Shown here: positions 30,363 through 40,090 of the stretch, one piece after another
How positions within the stretch are numbered: position 1 is the first letter of the stretch
How the letters are laid out: each line of letters starts with the position of its first letter
Source: Methylovirgula ligni
Lineage (GTDB): Bacteria; Pseudomonadota; Alphaproteobacteria; Rhizobiales; Beijerinckiaceae
Direction of reading: 5' to 3'
Length of the DNA: 64,000 nucleotides
NCBI RefSeq assembly: GCF_004135935.1
Contig: NZ_CP025086.1
Coordinates: 2,604,001-2,668,000, forward strand
The notes under the pieces: model-generated
What the model saw: only the letters and a program-made list of their open reading frames with translations
Told to the model about the DNA's origin: nothing
The model's database searches: none
Program-made: the position numbers and the translations under genes

Positions 30363-30921
30363 GCACGCGCTCGGAACCTTGCTGCGCGGAGTGCGCGCCG
30401 ACGAAAAATATCTCGCCTTCAACGATCCGCGCTTCGCTGTCGCGCCGCCCAGCCTCAGCCTGACGAGTTCGGCTTTCGTCAACGGTGGTGCGATTCCCAA
30501 GCGCTATGCCGGGCCGGGGGTCGGCGACAATATCTCGCCGCCGCTCGGCTGGGGCGATCTGCCCGCCACGACGCGCGAACTCGCACTCATCGTGCAGGAT
30601 CCCGATGCGCCGCTGCCGCGGCCGGTGACGCATGTCGCGGTGACCGGTATTCCGATCGGCTGGGCAGGACTCGCGGAGGGCGCGCTGGCACCGAATGCGG
30701 GGCCGCCGCTGGCGTTCGCGCGCGGCAGCTTCGGGCGCATTGGCTATTCCGGGCCGCGGCCGGTGCTTGGCCACGGCCGGCATCGGTATGTGTTCCAGAT
30801 TTTCGCGCTGTCGCGAAAGCTGGTGCTGCCGCCGCAGCCGAAGCTCGATCTGGTGCTTGCCGGAATCGCTGAAACGATTCTGGCGCGCGGCGTTCTGATC
30901 GGGACCTATGAGCGGGCTTGA
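30346..30921 (+). CDS. YbhB/YbcL-type PEBP-like protein
   Basis: 191-residue protein of the phosphatidylethanolamine-binding/Raf-kinase-inhibitor-like family. The pocket motifs are seen: GDNISPPLGWGDLP, the DPDAPLPRPVTHV loop and the closing YVFQIFALS strand. There is no signal peptide, so it acts in the cytoplasm. The 17-bp overlap with the AbrB-type gene shows one transcript; the ligand is unknown. Confidence 0.9.
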   Translation: MNPKVEHALGTLLRGVRADEKYLAFNDPRFAVAPPSLSLTSSAFVNGGAIPKRYAGPGVGDNISPPLGWGDLPATTRELALIVQDPDAPLPRPVTHVAVTGIPIGWAGLAEGALAPNAGPPLAFARGSFGRIGYSGPRPVLGHGRHRYVFQIFALSRKLVLPPQPKLDLVLAGIAETILARGVLIGTYERA

Positions 30922-30949
30922 ATCCTCACGGCGCGACGCGCGATGACAG

Positions 30950-31807
30950 CTAGAGCCCCCGCCGCCAGGCGATGATTTCGGCGCGCTGCTCGCCGAGGCC
31001 CTCACCACCGAGGGTGACGACATCGCCGGGCTTCAGCCAGACCTGCGGCTTCATGCCCATGCCGACCCCGGGGGGCGTGCCGGTGACGATGACATCGCCG
31101 GGCTCCAGCACAAGGAAATGCGAAAGGTAAGAGACGATCTTGCGCACGTTGAAGATCATCGTCTTCGTATTGCCCGTCTGGCGGCGCTCGCCGTTGACGT
31201 CGAGCCAGAGGCCGATGCGCTGCGGATTGGGAATTTCGTCGCGCGTCGCCAGCCAGGGGCCGAGAGGGCCGAAGGTCGGTGCGCCCTTGCCCTTGCCCCA
31301 TTGGCCGCCGCCGCGATCGATCTGGAAGCCGCGCTCCGAAACGTCATTGGCGAGCGCATAGCCCGCCACATGATCGAGCGCGACGCGCTCACTGATGTAA
31401 TGCGCGCGCGCGCCGATGATGATCGCCAGCTCAACCTCCCAGTCGAGCTTTTCGCTACCCTTCGGCTGGATGATCGGATCGTGCGGGCCGCTGATCGAAT
31501 TCGCCGCCTTGAAGAAGACGATCGGCTCGCTTGGAATCGCCGCGCCGGCTTCGGCGGCGTGGTCGGCATAGTTGAGCCCGATGCCGATGTAATTCACCGG
31601 CTGGGCGATCGGTGCGCCGAGGCGGGGGCGGCCGCGCACAAGCGGCAGGCGCGAGAGGCGCGTCCGGGCGAGCTTTTGCAGAAACTTGTCGCCGAGATAT
31701 TCGCCGGCGAAATCGGGGACGATGGCGCTGACGTCACGGATCTTGCCCTCGGCATCGATGAGCCCCGGCTTTTCCTTGCCCGGCTGTCCGTAACGTACGA
31801 GTTTCAT
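30950..31807 (-). CDS. Fumarylacetoacetate hydrolase family protein
   Basis: Metal-dependent hydrolase/isomerase of 285 residues. The FAH core begins at about residue 72 ([16 protein letters not shown]). Metal ligands E124 and E126 ([11 protein letters not shown]) and D155 ([11 protein letters not shown]) are present, and the C-terminus has [15 protein letters not shown]. Such enzymes act on ureidoglycolate, 2-keto-3-deoxy sugars or aromatic-ring fragments; the neighbours do not tell which. Confidence 0.92.
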   Translation of the reverse strand: MKLVRYGQPGKEKPGLIDAEGKIRDVSAIVPDFAGEYLGDKFLQKLARTRLSRLPLVRGRPRLGAPIAQPVNYIGIGLNYADHAAEAGAAIPSEPIVFFKAANSISGPHDPIIQPKGSEKLDWEVELAIIIGARAHYISERVALDHVAGYALANDVSERGFQIDRGGGQWGKGKGAPTFGPLGPWLATRDEIPNPQRIGLWLDVNGERRQTGNTKTMIFNVRKIVSYLSHFLVLEPGDVIVTGTPPGVGMGMKPQVWLKPGDVVTLGGEGLGEQRAEIIAWRRGL

Positions 31808-31998
31808 GTCCTTACCCCCGATCGATGAATGTCAAATCTCCCATAGACCGATGTTGCGTGGCCGTCGAGCGCTCGCGTCGCGTCAATCGCGGATTCATCG
31901 GCTTCGGCGGTCTGCCGGCCGTTCTTTCATTCGACAAGAACCGCGGCGATAGTCACCGTCAGAGGCCAAATTTGTACGGCAAAGCTGGAGTACGTCAC

Positions 31999-32823
31999 AT
32001 GGGCACCATAACGACCAGGGACGGCGTCGGAATTTTCTACAAGGATTGGGGAAAAGGCCAGCCGATCGTGTTCAGTCATGGCTGGCCGCTGTCGTCCGAT
32101 GATTGGGATGCGCAATTGCTGTTTTTTCTCGACCACGGTTACCGGGTCATCGCGCATGATCGTCGCGGCCACGGCCGTTCGACGCAAACCGGCGACGGCC
32201 ACGATATGGACCATTATGCCGACGATCTCGCGGCGCTGACCCATTATCTCGATCTGGAAAACGCGATTCACGTCGGCCATTCCACGGGCGGCGGGGAGGT
32301 GACGCGCTATCTCGCGCGTCATGGCGAGAGCCGGGTCGCGAAAGCCGCGCTGATCAGCGCAGTGCCGCCGCTGATGGTGAAGACGGCGGCCAATCCCGGC
32401 GGTCTTCCGAAAGAGGTCTTCGACGGATTGCAGGCGCAGCTCGCGGCGAACCGTTCGAAATTCTACCGCGATCTCCCGGAAGGGCCGTTCTACGGCTATA
32501 ACCGGCCCGGCGCCAAATCTTCGGAGGCCGTCATCGCGAACTGGTGGCGCCAGGGCATGATGGGCGGAGCCAAGGCGCATTACGACGGCATCGTCGCCTT
32601 CTCGCAGACCGATTTCACCGAAGACCTCAAGAAGATCACGGTGCCAGTTCTGGTGATGCACAGTGAAGACGACCAGATCGTCCCCTATGCCGACGCCGGT
32701 CCGCTGTCCGCGAAATTACTGAAAAACGGGACGTTGAAGACCTACAAGGATTTTCCGCACGGAATGCCGACCACGGAAGCGGCGACGATCAACGCCGATC
32801 TGCTGGCCTTCCTGAAGGCGTAG
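31999..32823 (+). CDS. Alpha/beta hydrolase, non-heme haloperoxidase/arylesterase type
   Basis: 274-residue alpha/beta hydrolase. The triad is S95 (VGHSTGGGE), D225 ([10 protein letters not shown]) and H254 ([10 protein letters not shown]). [14 protein letters not shown] forms the oxyanion loop. The overall pattern matches cofactor-free chloroperoxidases, which in vivo are mostly esterases or lactonases. ATG 31999 is chosen because GGAG lies 8 nt upstream; the 58 codons before it have no family similarity. It is convergent with phaC. Confidence 0.92.
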   Translation: MGTITTRDGVGIFYKDWGKGQPIVFSHGWPLSSDDWDAQLLFFLDHGYRVIAHDRRGHGRSTQTGDGHDMDHYADDLAALTHYLDLENAIHVGHSTGGGEVTRYLARHGESRVAKAALISAVPPLMVKTAANPGGLPKEVFDGLQAQLAANRSKFYRDLPEGPFYGYNRPGAKSSEAVIANWWRQGMMGGAKAHYDGIVAFSQTDFTEDLKKITVPVLVMHSEDDQIVPYADAGPLSAKLLKNGTLKTYKDFPHGMPTTEAATINADLLAFLKA

Positions 32824-32862
32824 CAACACGTCCGCGAGAAAGCCTGGAAGTGCGAGCGGGCG

Positions 32863-34881
32863 TCAGGCCTTCGCCCGCACATAAGTACCGGGCGCATCGC
32901 AAAGCGGCATCAGCTTGTCGCCGCCGGGCTCGCGTGCGGCGACTTTTTCAGGTGCTTGCGCGGCGATCCATGCGGCCCAATCGGGCCACCAGCTTCCCGG
33001 TGTCTCGGTCGCGGCCTTCAGCCAGTCGGTATAGGTTTCCGAGAGCGAGCCGCCCGTCCAATATTGATATTTCGGTTTCGCCGGCGGGTTGATGACGCCG
33101 GCGATATGGCCGGAGCCGGCGACGACGAAGCGCACGTCGCTGCCGAACAGCTTCATGCCGGTGAAGACGGAGCTTGCCGGCGCGATATGGTCCTCGCGCG
33201 TCGCGAGGCTGTAGACGGGGACTTTGATATCCCACAAATAGACCGGTGCGCCGCGGATTTTCATCTTGCCGCGGCTCAATTTGTTTTCGAGATAGCAATT
33301 GCGCAGATAGAAGGAATGGCAGGCGGGTGTCATCCGCGTCGCGTCGGAATTCCAGGTCAGGAGATCGAACGGCATCGGCGACTGGCCGCGGATGTAATTG
33401 TTGACAACGAAGGACCAGATCAGGTCGTTCGGCCGCAGCATATTGAACACATTCGCCATTTTCGCGCCGTCGAGATAGCCTTTCTCGGCCATGCTCTCTT
33501 CGAGCGCGCTGATCTGCGACTCGTCGATGAAGACACGCAGATCGCCGGCATCGGCGAAATCCGTCTGCGTCGTCAGGAAAGTCGCGCTGGCGATGCGGGT
33601 GTCCTTGCGGCGCGCCATATAGGCGAGGGCGATCGAGAGCAGCGTGCCGCCGACGCAATAGCCGAGCGCGTTCACTTCTCTCTCGCCTGTCACTTCGGCG
33701 ATGACGTCGAGAACGGTCATGATGCTTTCGTCGATATAGGCCTCGAAATCCTTGTCGCGATGGCGCGCGTCCGGGTTGACCCAGGAGATCAGAAAGACCG
33801 TGTGGCCTTGCTCGACCGCGTAGCGGACAAAACTCTTCTGCTGATTGAGATCGAGGATGTAATATTTATTGATCCACGGCGGGACGATCAGCAGCGGTCG
33901 CTTGAACACGGTCTCGGTCGCCGGCGCGTACTGGATCAATTCCATCAGATCGTTGCGGATGATCACCTTGCCCGGCGTCGTGGCCATGTTGACGCCGAGC
34001 ACGAATTTCGAGGAATCGCTTTGGCTGATCCTGAGCGATCCGTTGCCAGCCTTGATGTCGGCTGTGAGATTGGCGATGCCGCGGACGAGATTGTCGCCGC
34101 TGGAGGCGAGAGTCTCGTGTAGCAATTCGGGATTGGTGGGGACGAAATTTGCCGGCGACAAAGCGCTGGCGATCTGGCGCAGATAGAATTGCGCCTTGAG
34201 CTGCGTCGTCGGATCGGTTTCGGCGCGTGCGACGAGATCCTCGACCCAGCGCGTGGCGATGGCGTGGGCCTGACGAAGGAAATCGAAGAGCGGGCTTTCG
34301 TGCCATTGCGGCGCGGCGAAACGCTTGTCCCCGGCCGCGACCGGCACGATCGGCGCGACGGTTTCGCCGGACATGCGGCGCAGCGTCTGCGCCCACAAGG
34401 CGAGGAAGTCTTCCGAGAGAGCGTTGCGCGCCTCGAATGTGCGCAGCGGATCGGCGAGCCAATATTCGGCGATACGACCGAAGGACTGCACCGCATCGAC
34501 GACGCTCGCCGAAAAGCTGGAGGGGGATTGGTCCGTCTGCGGCTGCAGGATGGCGCCCAGCGCCAATCCGCCTTGCTCGATCAGGGCGGCAAGATTCTTG
34601 GAAAGCCGGGCGAAGTCGATACCGGCGCCATTGGTCTGCGGCGCGGCGCCCTCCGGCGGCTTTTGAGCCGCCGCCGCGGGGGCAGGGACTACCTTGAGGC
34701 GCGGCTTGGGGGCCGCCTCAAGGGCGGGCTCAAGGTCCGGCTTGGGTGGTTCCGGCGGTAACACTGCCTCACTCAACGACGCTTGCCTCCCGGCGGCCGG
34801 CTGCACCGTACCTGCGGCCCGGGCTCGTTTCCGGCTCGGGTTGCGTACCCGCTGCCCTTTGGCCGCCGCTGCTTTAACCAC
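32863..34881 (-). CDS. phaC: Class I poly(3-hydroxyalkanoate) synthase
   Basis: Polymerizes (R)-3-hydroxyacyl-CoA into storage polyester granules. The catalytic Cys is C409 in the lipase-like box LGYCVGGTL; the partner Asp (TREDHIAP) and His (GSGHIAGV) follow near residues 560-600. The PhaC N-terminal domain starts at about residue 140. The first 85 residues are Ala/Pro/Lys-rich and unusual, bringing the length to 672 against about 590 in the family. phaA, phaB and phaR are not adjacent. Confidence 0.96.
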   Translation of the reverse strand: MVKAAAAKGQRVRNPSRKRARAAGTVQPAAGRQASLSEAVLPPEPPKPDLEPALEAAPKPRLKVVPAPAAAAQKPPEGAAPQTNGAGIDFARLSKNLAALIEQGGLALGAILQPQTDQSPSSFSASVVDAVQSFGRIAEYWLADPLRTFEARNALSEDFLALWAQTLRRMSGETVAPIVPVAAGDKRFAAPQWHESPLFDFLRQAHAIATRWVEDLVARAETDPTTQLKAQFYLRQIASALSPANFVPTNPELLHETLASSGDNLVRGIANLTADIKAGNGSLRISQSDSSKFVLGVNMATTPGKVIIRNDLMELIQYAPATETVFKRPLLIVPPWINKYYILDLNQQKSFVRYAVEQGHTVFLISWVNPDARHRDKDFEAYIDESIMTVLDVIAEVTGEREVNALGYCVGGTLLSIALAYMARRKDTRIASATFLTTQTDFADAGDLRVFIDESQISALEESMAEKGYLDGAKMANVFNMLRPNDLIWSFVVNNYIRGQSPMPFDLLTWNSDATRMTPACHSFYLRNCYLENKLSRGKMKIRGAPVYLWDIKVPVYSLATREDHIAPASSVFTGMKLFGSDVRFVVAGSGHIAGVINPPAKPKYQYWTGGSLSETYTDWLKAATETPGSWWPDWAAWIAAQAPEKVAAREPGGDKLMPLCDAPGTYVRAKA

Positions 34882-34980
34882 GCCCGCACCACGCCATGAT
34901 AGAGCTTTATTCCACGGTTAGGGAATAGGTCTGAGTCGGGCAGGGGGAGCAACTGCATCTTAGGTCGGATCGATAGAGAT

Positions 34981-35409
34981 ATGTGGACTTCGCGTGCGAC
35001 ATTTCAAATACTTTGCGGAATAGCATGCTCCGCGACGTTGACGCTTGCCCCCGCCGCGGCACAGCAGGCTCAGCCTGCGCCCAAGCACCCCTATGGCGGC
35101 GGCACGCCGCTCGATGTGGTCATGCATACCAAGCTCTGGACCGACGTGCCGGAAATGCGTGATTTCGTGAAGGCCGCGCGGCCTCCCGAGAAATCCCTCG
35201 ATTACATTCCGACCGCCATAGGCACCGAACCGAAACGGCCGCCGCTGCGCAGTTCCGCCCAGCTCCAGCAGATGGAGGACGAACTCGAGAACGCCGGCGT
35301 CCGCAACGAGACCGCCGCGGGCGTCCGGACGCGGCATTTCCAGGCGGTATCAGCGGCAAAGAAAAAGCCCGCGCCCCCCGCCAAGACCAAGACCGTCAGC
35401 GCCCGTTAA
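34981..35409 (+). CDS. Small secreted protein of unknown function
   Basis: 142 residues. A signal peptide (1-28, ending APAAAQ) is followed by a Pro-rich start, a middle segment DVVMHTKLWTDVPEMRDFVK, and a basic Lys/Pro/Ala tail. No known domain or Cys is seen. The codon use and the coding-like length between phaC (divergent) and the SDR gene (convergent, 1 bp apart) support a real gene. It could be a periplasmic or envelope-bound protein. Confidence 0.65.
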   Translation: MWTSRATFQILCGIACSATLTLAPAAAQQAQPAPKHPYGGGTPLDVVMHTKLWTDVPEMRDFVKAARPPEKSLDYIPTAIGTEPKRPPLRSSAQLQQMEDELENAGVRNETAAGVRTRHFQAVSAAKKKPAPPAKTKTVSAR

Positions 35410-35410
35410 T

Positions 35411-36181
35411 TCAGGCAGCTTCCGGCACGCCAAAGCGCAAAACCCTGTCGGTCGGAAAATCGTAGAGCTTGCCGGTCTGCGTCCAGGACGGCAGCACGAG
35501 GGGCAGCAGTTTCGGCGCGAAATCTTCCGGCGTCTTCAGTGTTGCCGGATCGATGCCGGGCATGGCCTTGGCCAGCATCACCGTGCGCAGCGGCCCCGGA
35601 TTGGCAAGCATCACCTTCACATTGGAAGTCGTCGCGGTTTCGGCTGCATAGGTGCGCGCCAGCGCGTCGAGCGCCGCCTTCGAGACGGCATAGGCGCCCC
35701 AATAGGGTTTGAATTCGGCGTGATGCGCGACGCCCGATGTGATCAGCACGACGCGGCCGGCATCCGCCACACGCAGCGGCAGGTCGAGCGCGCGCAGAAG
35801 CCGCCAGTTCGCGGTGAGATTGACGGCGAGAACCTTCTCCCAGGTGGCGGGGTCGATATGCGGCAGCGGCGTGATGGCGCCGAGTTCGCCGGCGTTTCCG
35901 ATAAAAATATCGAGCCGCTTCCAGCGCTCGTAGACGGTCGCGCCGAGCCGGTCGAGCGCCTCGAAATCGGTTACATCGCACGGCACGAGCGTCGCCTCGT
36001 TGCCTTCGGCGCGAATGGCGTCGTCAAGCTCTTCGAGGGCGCCCTGCGTGCGCGCGAGCGCGATGACATGTGCGCCGGCGCGGGCGAGTTCCAGTGCGAC
36101 GGCACGGCCGATGCCGCGCGAAGCGCCCGTAACCAGCGCGACGCGGCCGAGCAAGGGCCGCGCGTGATCCTGCTCGCTCAT
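35411..36181 (-). CDS. Short-chain dehydrogenase/reductase (YciK-like)
   Basis: NAD(P)-dependent SDR of 256 residues. The cofactor loop is TGASRGIG (18-25), followed by a GNAG motif, and the active site is S149, Y164 and K168 (GAYAVSKAA). The substrate is unknown. It lies 21 bp downstream of purF on the same strand and is probably co-transcribed with it, as in many Hyphomicrobiales. Confidence 0.92.
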   Translation of the reverse strand: MSEQDHARPLLGRVALVTGASRGIGRAVALELARAGAHVIALARTQGALEELDDAIRAEGNEATLVPCDVTDFEALDRLGATVYERWKRLDIFIGNAGELGAITPLPHIDPATWEKVLAVNLTANWRLLRALDLPLRVADAGRVVLITSGVAHHAEFKPYWGAYAVSKAALDALARTYAAETATTSNVKVMLANPGPLRTVMLAKAMPGIDPATLKTPEDFAPKLLPLVLPSWTQTGKLYDFPTDRVLRFGVPEAA

Positions 36182-36202
36182 GAGGAGTCCCGTGATTGAA
36201 GG

Positions 36203-37702
36203 CTAGCCGGCTTCGGCAAGCAGCGAGAGCTGCGATTTCGTCTCGCCCGCAACGTCGGTGAGATTGGTGGGATAATCGCCGGTGAAGCAATGGTCGGTGA
36301 ATTGCGGCCGCGCCGCGTCGCGGCCCGGCTCGCCCATCGCGCGGTAGAGACCGTCGACCGAGAGGAAGGCGAGCGAATCGCAACCGATATAATCGCGCAT
36401 CTCGGCGAGCGAATGGGTGGCGGCGAGCAGCTTGTCACGTTCCGGCGTGTCGATGCCGTAATAATCGGGATGCGTGATCGGCGGCGAGGAGATGCGGAAG
36501 TGGACTTCGCGCGCCCCGGCCTCGCGCATCATCTGGACGATCTTCACCGATGTCGTGCCGCGAACGATGGAATCGTCGATCAGCACGATCCTTTTGCCGG
36601 CGACTGCCGCCCGGTTGGCGCTGTGCTTCAGGCGTACGCCATGCTCACGGATCGATTGCGTCGGCTGAATGAAGGTGCGGCCGATGTAGTGATTGCGGAT
36701 GATGCCGAGCTCGAAGGGGATGCCCGATTCCTGCGAGAAGCCGAGCGCGGCCGGAACGCCCGAATCCGGCACCGGGACGATGACATCGGCCTCAAGCGCC
36801 GTCTCGCGTGCGAGCTGTTTGCCCATCGCCTTGCGCACTTCGTAAACAGAACGGCCGTGGACGACCGAATCCGGCCGGGCGAAATAGATATATTCGAAGA
36901 TGCAGGGGCGCGCCGGCCGTTTGGGGAAGGGATGCAGGCTTTCGATCCCGCTTTCCGAGATCACCACGACCTCGCCATTCTCGATGTCGCGAATGAAACG
37001 TGCGCCGATGATATCGAGCGCGCAGGTTTCGGATGCGAGGATGTAGCAGCCGTCGAGTTCGCCAAGGACGAGCGGGCGGATGCCCAGAGGATCGCGCGCG
37101 CCGATCAGCTTCTTGTTGGTGAGGCAGACCAGCGAATAGGCGCCCTCGATCTGCCGCAACGCTTCGATGAAGCGCTCGATGATGCGCGGGCGGCGGCTGC
37201 GCGAGACGAGGTGCAGGATGGCTTCGGTGTCGGAGGTCGATTGAAAGATCGCGCCGTCGCTGACGAGATTATGGCGCAGCGTGAGGCCGTTGGTCAGATT
37301 GCCGTTGTGGGCGACGGCGAAGCCGCCGGAGCTGATTTCGCTGAACAGCGGCTGGACGTTCCGCAAAATGGTTTCGCCGGTGGTCGAATAGCGCACATGG
37401 CCGATGGCGCGGCGGCCGGGCAGGCGTTCTATGGTCGAGGCTTTGGAGAAATGTTCGCCGACGAGGCCGAGTCGGCGTTCGGAATTGAACCTGTGGCCGT
37501 CGAAGCTGACGATGCCTGCCGCTTCTTGTCCGCGATGTTGCAGGGCGTGGAGGCCGAGGGCTGTAATCGCGGCGGCGGCCGGGTGACCGAATATGCCGAA
37601 GACGCCGCATTCCTCGCGCAGTCGGTCGGCTTCGAGATCGAGTGGGAAACAATCCGTTTCGACCTCACCCGACTCGGTCAGAACATCGTTTGCCGCATCC
37701 AT
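36203..37702 (-). CDS. purF: Amidophosphoribosyltransferase
   Basis: First committed step of purine synthesis: makes 5-phosphoribosylamine from PRPP and glutamine. The N-terminal nucleophile is C32 ([11 protein letters not shown]), exposed after removal of a short propeptide. The phosphoribosyltransferase half has [16 protein letters not shown] and the PRPP loop [16 protein letters not shown] 37702 gives 499 residues; in-frame starts upstream would give a longer, unusual propeptide. The gene probably carries the SDR gene behind it. Confidence 0.96.
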   Translation of the reverse strand: MDAANDVLTESGEVETDCFPLDLEADRLREECGVFGIFGHPAAAAITALGLHALQHRGQEAAGIVSFDGHRFNSERRLGLVGEHFSKASTIERLPGRRAIGHVRYSTTGETILRNVQPLFSEISSGGFAVAHNGNLTNGLTLRHNLVSDGAIFQSTSDTEAILHLVSRSRRPRIIERFIEALRQIEGAYSLVCLTNKKLIGARDPLGIRPLVLGELDGCYILASETCALDIIGARFIRDIENGEVVVISESGIESLHPFPKRPARPCIFEYIYFARPDSVVHGRSVYEVRKAMGKQLARETALEADVIVPVPDSGVPAALGFSQESGIPFELGIIRNHYIGRTFIQPTQSIREHGVRLKHSANRAAVAGKRIVLIDDSIVRGTTSVKIVQMMREAGAREVHFRISSPPITHPDYYGIDTPERDKLLAATHSLAEMRDYIGCDSLAFLSVDGLYRAMGEPGRDAARPQFTDHCFTGDYPTNLTDVAGETKSQLSLLAEAG

Positions 37703-37915
37703 GGGATCTGTCCCGCCTTCGCAGCCGCCAGTCCGTCGCAGACGATTCATCGGACCGTCATGGCAGTCACATAATATGTGCAGCGCCAAATACCAACGAC
37801 TTTGATCAACAGATTTCGGCTAACCCCGGATATCCTCAATAGTTTAGAAACGGCCATCCGATCCTGAACTGGACCGAAAGGCTTGCCGGAACAAGCCTTA
37901 ACGCGGCCGTTGCGA

Positions 37916-38596
37916 TCAATTGGGCGCTTGCGCCGGAGCCGGGGCAGCAGGGGCCGGAGCCGGCGGCGTTGTATTGGGTGCGGGCGCTGGCGCCGCGCCG
38001 GGGGCTGCCGGAGCGGCGGTGGGCGCGGTTGGCGTCAGTTTCCCGTCCGAATCGCTGTCCGGCACGGCTTCATCGCCGGCGGTCGGCTTGGCTTTCTTGA
38101 GCTTGTTCAGCAGGCCTTCCGGATCGTCGGGCAGAAGCGCCATGAGCTGGTCGCCGGTCGAAACCAGCAGCGGCTTCGTCTTGGCGTCCCGCACCCAGCC
38201 CGGTTGCGCCTTCTCCGGCACCAGCCAGTTGAAGAAGGCGAAGGCGATGACACAAAGCAAAAGCCCGCGCGCCGCGCCGAAAACGAAGCCGAGCGAGCGG
38301 TCGAGCGGCCCGACTTTCGAATCGAGAATGGCGTCGGAGACTTTGACGGTGATGATCGAGACGACGATCAGCGTAGCGAAGAAGACGATTGCCGCCGCTG
38401 CCGCGAGCGCCACCGTGTCCTTGCTGATGTAGGGCTTTACGAAAGGCAGCACCAAGGGATGAAAATAGATCGCCGCGACGGCCGCCGCGCCCCAGGAGGC
38501 GATCGCCAGAACCTCGCGCGTGAACCCTCGGACCATGGCGAGAGCCGCTGAGATCAGAACAATGGCGATGACGCCGAGATCGAGATAGGAGGGCAT
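37916..38596 (-). CDS. cvpA: CvpA family membrane protein
   Basis: Inner-membrane protein linked to colicin V production and envelope integrity in other bacteria. Four membrane helices lie in the first 150 residues (DLGVIAIVLISAALAMVRGF is the first), followed by a cytoplasmic or periplasmic tail of 70 residues rich in Pro and Ala. ATG 38596 is used, giving 226 residues. It lies between radA and purF, the usual radA-cvpA-purF order of Hyphomicrobiales. Confidence 0.92.
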   Translation of the reverse strand: MPSYLDLGVIAIVLISAALAMVRGFTREVLAIASWGAAAVAAIYFHPLVLPFVKPYISKDTVALAAAAAIVFFATLIVVSIITVKVSDAILDSKVGPLDRSLGFVFGAARGLLLCVIAFAFFNWLVPEKAQPGWVRDAKTKPLLVSTGDQLMALLPDDPEGLLNKLKKAKPTAGDEAVPDSDSDGKLTPTAPTAAPAAPGAAPAPAPNTTPPAPAPAAPAPAQAPN

Positions 38597-38651
38597 TATG
38601 GCCTCATGCGCGTCGGGTTGGCCCCGCTTATAGCGAAGCGCTGGTCCCCAG

Positions 38652-40052
38652 TCACCCTGCGGTCGGTTCCTTGCGCCGCGCATTTTGCGCTTTTGGCGCT
38701 GCGATCAAGGCGACGAGGTCGGCGACATCGGCGCAGGTTTTCAACAGCATATTGTCGATCGCGCCGGTCTCTTGTGCGGGCGGCACCACGGCATGGGTAA
38801 AGCCAAGCTTCGCCGCCTCCTTCAGGCGCGTCGCAACGTGAGCGACCGGGCGAATCGCGCCTGAGAGGCCAATCTCGCCGAAGAAGACGCAATGCGGCGG
38901 CAGGCTCTGCCCGGTGAGCGAGGAAACAAGCGCCGCCGCGGCGGCGAGGTCGGCTGCGGGTTCGGCGATGCGCAGGCCGCCGGCGACATTGAGATAGACA
39001 TCGTGCTGGCTGAGCCGAAGCCCCGCGCGGGCTTCGAGCACGGCGATAATCATGGCGAGCCGGTTTGGATCCCAGCCGACGACGGCGCGGCGCGGCATGC
39101 CCAAGGGACTCGGTGCGACCAGCGCCTGAATCTCGGTGAGCAACGGCCGCGTGCCTTCGAGCCCGGCGAAGACGGCATTGCCCGGCGAAGCCTCGGCGTG
39201 GCCCGAAATAAACAAGGCCGAAGGATTGATGACTTCGGCGAGACCGCGTCCGGTCATCTCGAAGACGCCGATCTCATGCGCCGCGCCGAATCTGTTCTTG
39301 AGCGCGCGCAGGATGCGGAAATCGCGTGCGCCTTCGCCCTCGAAGGAGATGACCGCGTCGACCATATGCTCGACGACGCGAGGCCCGGCGATCTGCCCGT
39401 CCTTGGTGACATGGCCGACGAGAATGACGGCGGCGCCTGTCGTCTTGGCGTAGCGGATCAGCGCCTGCGCCGCGCCGCGGACCTGCGTCACCGTGCCGGG
39501 GACGGAATCGACGACATCGGTCCACATGGTCTGAATCGAATCGATGACGAGCAGAGCGGGCGGGCGGCTGTGACGCAGCGTGACGACAATGTCCTCGACT
39601 TTCGTTTCGGCGGCGAAGGCGATCGGCGCCTGCGCGAGGCCGAGCCGCTCGGCGCGTAGCCGCACCTGATCGAGAGCCTCCTCGCCGGAGATGTAGACGA
39701 CGCCCAGGCCCTGCTGCGCCAGCGCGCCGCAGACCTGGATGAGCAGGGTCGATTTGCCGATGCCCGGCTCGCCGCCCAGCAGCAGCACGGAGCCGGGGAC
39801 GAAGCCACCGCCGGTCACGCGATCGAATTCGCTGATGCCGGTCGCGACGCGGGGCGCCGGTTCGCTCGCCCCGCCGAGGGGGAGGAGGGCGAAGACGCGG
39901 CCCTTGCCGCCGGTGAGCGCGGGCGGCGCGCCGGCGTTCGGTGCTTCCTCGATCATCGAATTCCAGGCGCCGCAGGAATCGCAGCGGCCCTGCCAGCGCG
40001 GCGCAATGGCGCCGCAGCTTTGACAGACGAAATTGGTTTTTGCTTTTGCCAA
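38652..40052 (-). CDS. radA: DNA repair protein RadA
   Basis: RecA-like branch-migration helicase of recombinational repair. The zinc finger has C10, C13, C24 and C27 (FVCQSCGAIAPRWQGRCDSC); Walker A is GGEPGIGKST with K100; the RadA-specific KNRFG motif is seen in LKNRFGAAHEIG; and the C-terminal part is the Lon-like domain. The start is TTG at 40052, since MAKAKTNFVCQSCG is the family N-terminus and GGAGC lies 4 nt upstream. 466 residues. alr, often between dnaB and radA, is absent. Confidence 0.95.
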   Translation of the reverse strand: MAKAKTNFVCQSCGAIAPRWQGRCDSCGAWNSMIEEAPNAGAPPALTGGKGRVFALLPLGGASEPAPRVATGISEFDRVTGGGFVPGSVLLLGGEPGIGKSTLLIQVCGALAQQGLGVVYISGEEALDQVRLRAERLGLAQAPIAFAAETKVEDIVVTLRHSRPPALLVIDSIQTMWTDVVDSVPGTVTQVRGAAQALIRYAKTTGAAVILVGHVTKDGQIAGPRVVEHMVDAVISFEGEGARDFRILRALKNRFGAAHEIGVFEMTGRGLAEVINPSALFISGHAEASPGNAVFAGLEGTRPLLTEIQALVAPSPLGMPRRAVVGWDPNRLAMIIAVLEARAGLRLSQHDVYLNVAGGLRIAEPAADLAAAAALVSSLTGQSLPPHCVFFGEIGLSGAIRPVAHVATRLKEAAKLGFTHAVVPPAQETGAIDNMLLKTCADVADLVALIAAPKAQNARRKEPTAG

Positions 40053-40090
40053 TTTTGCTCCGATGACGCCGGCACTTGATGTCAGCGAAC

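Noticed and set aside
36290-37774. 494-codon plus-strand frame opposite purF
   Set aside because: Shadow of purF; no start with a ribosome site and no protein family pattern.
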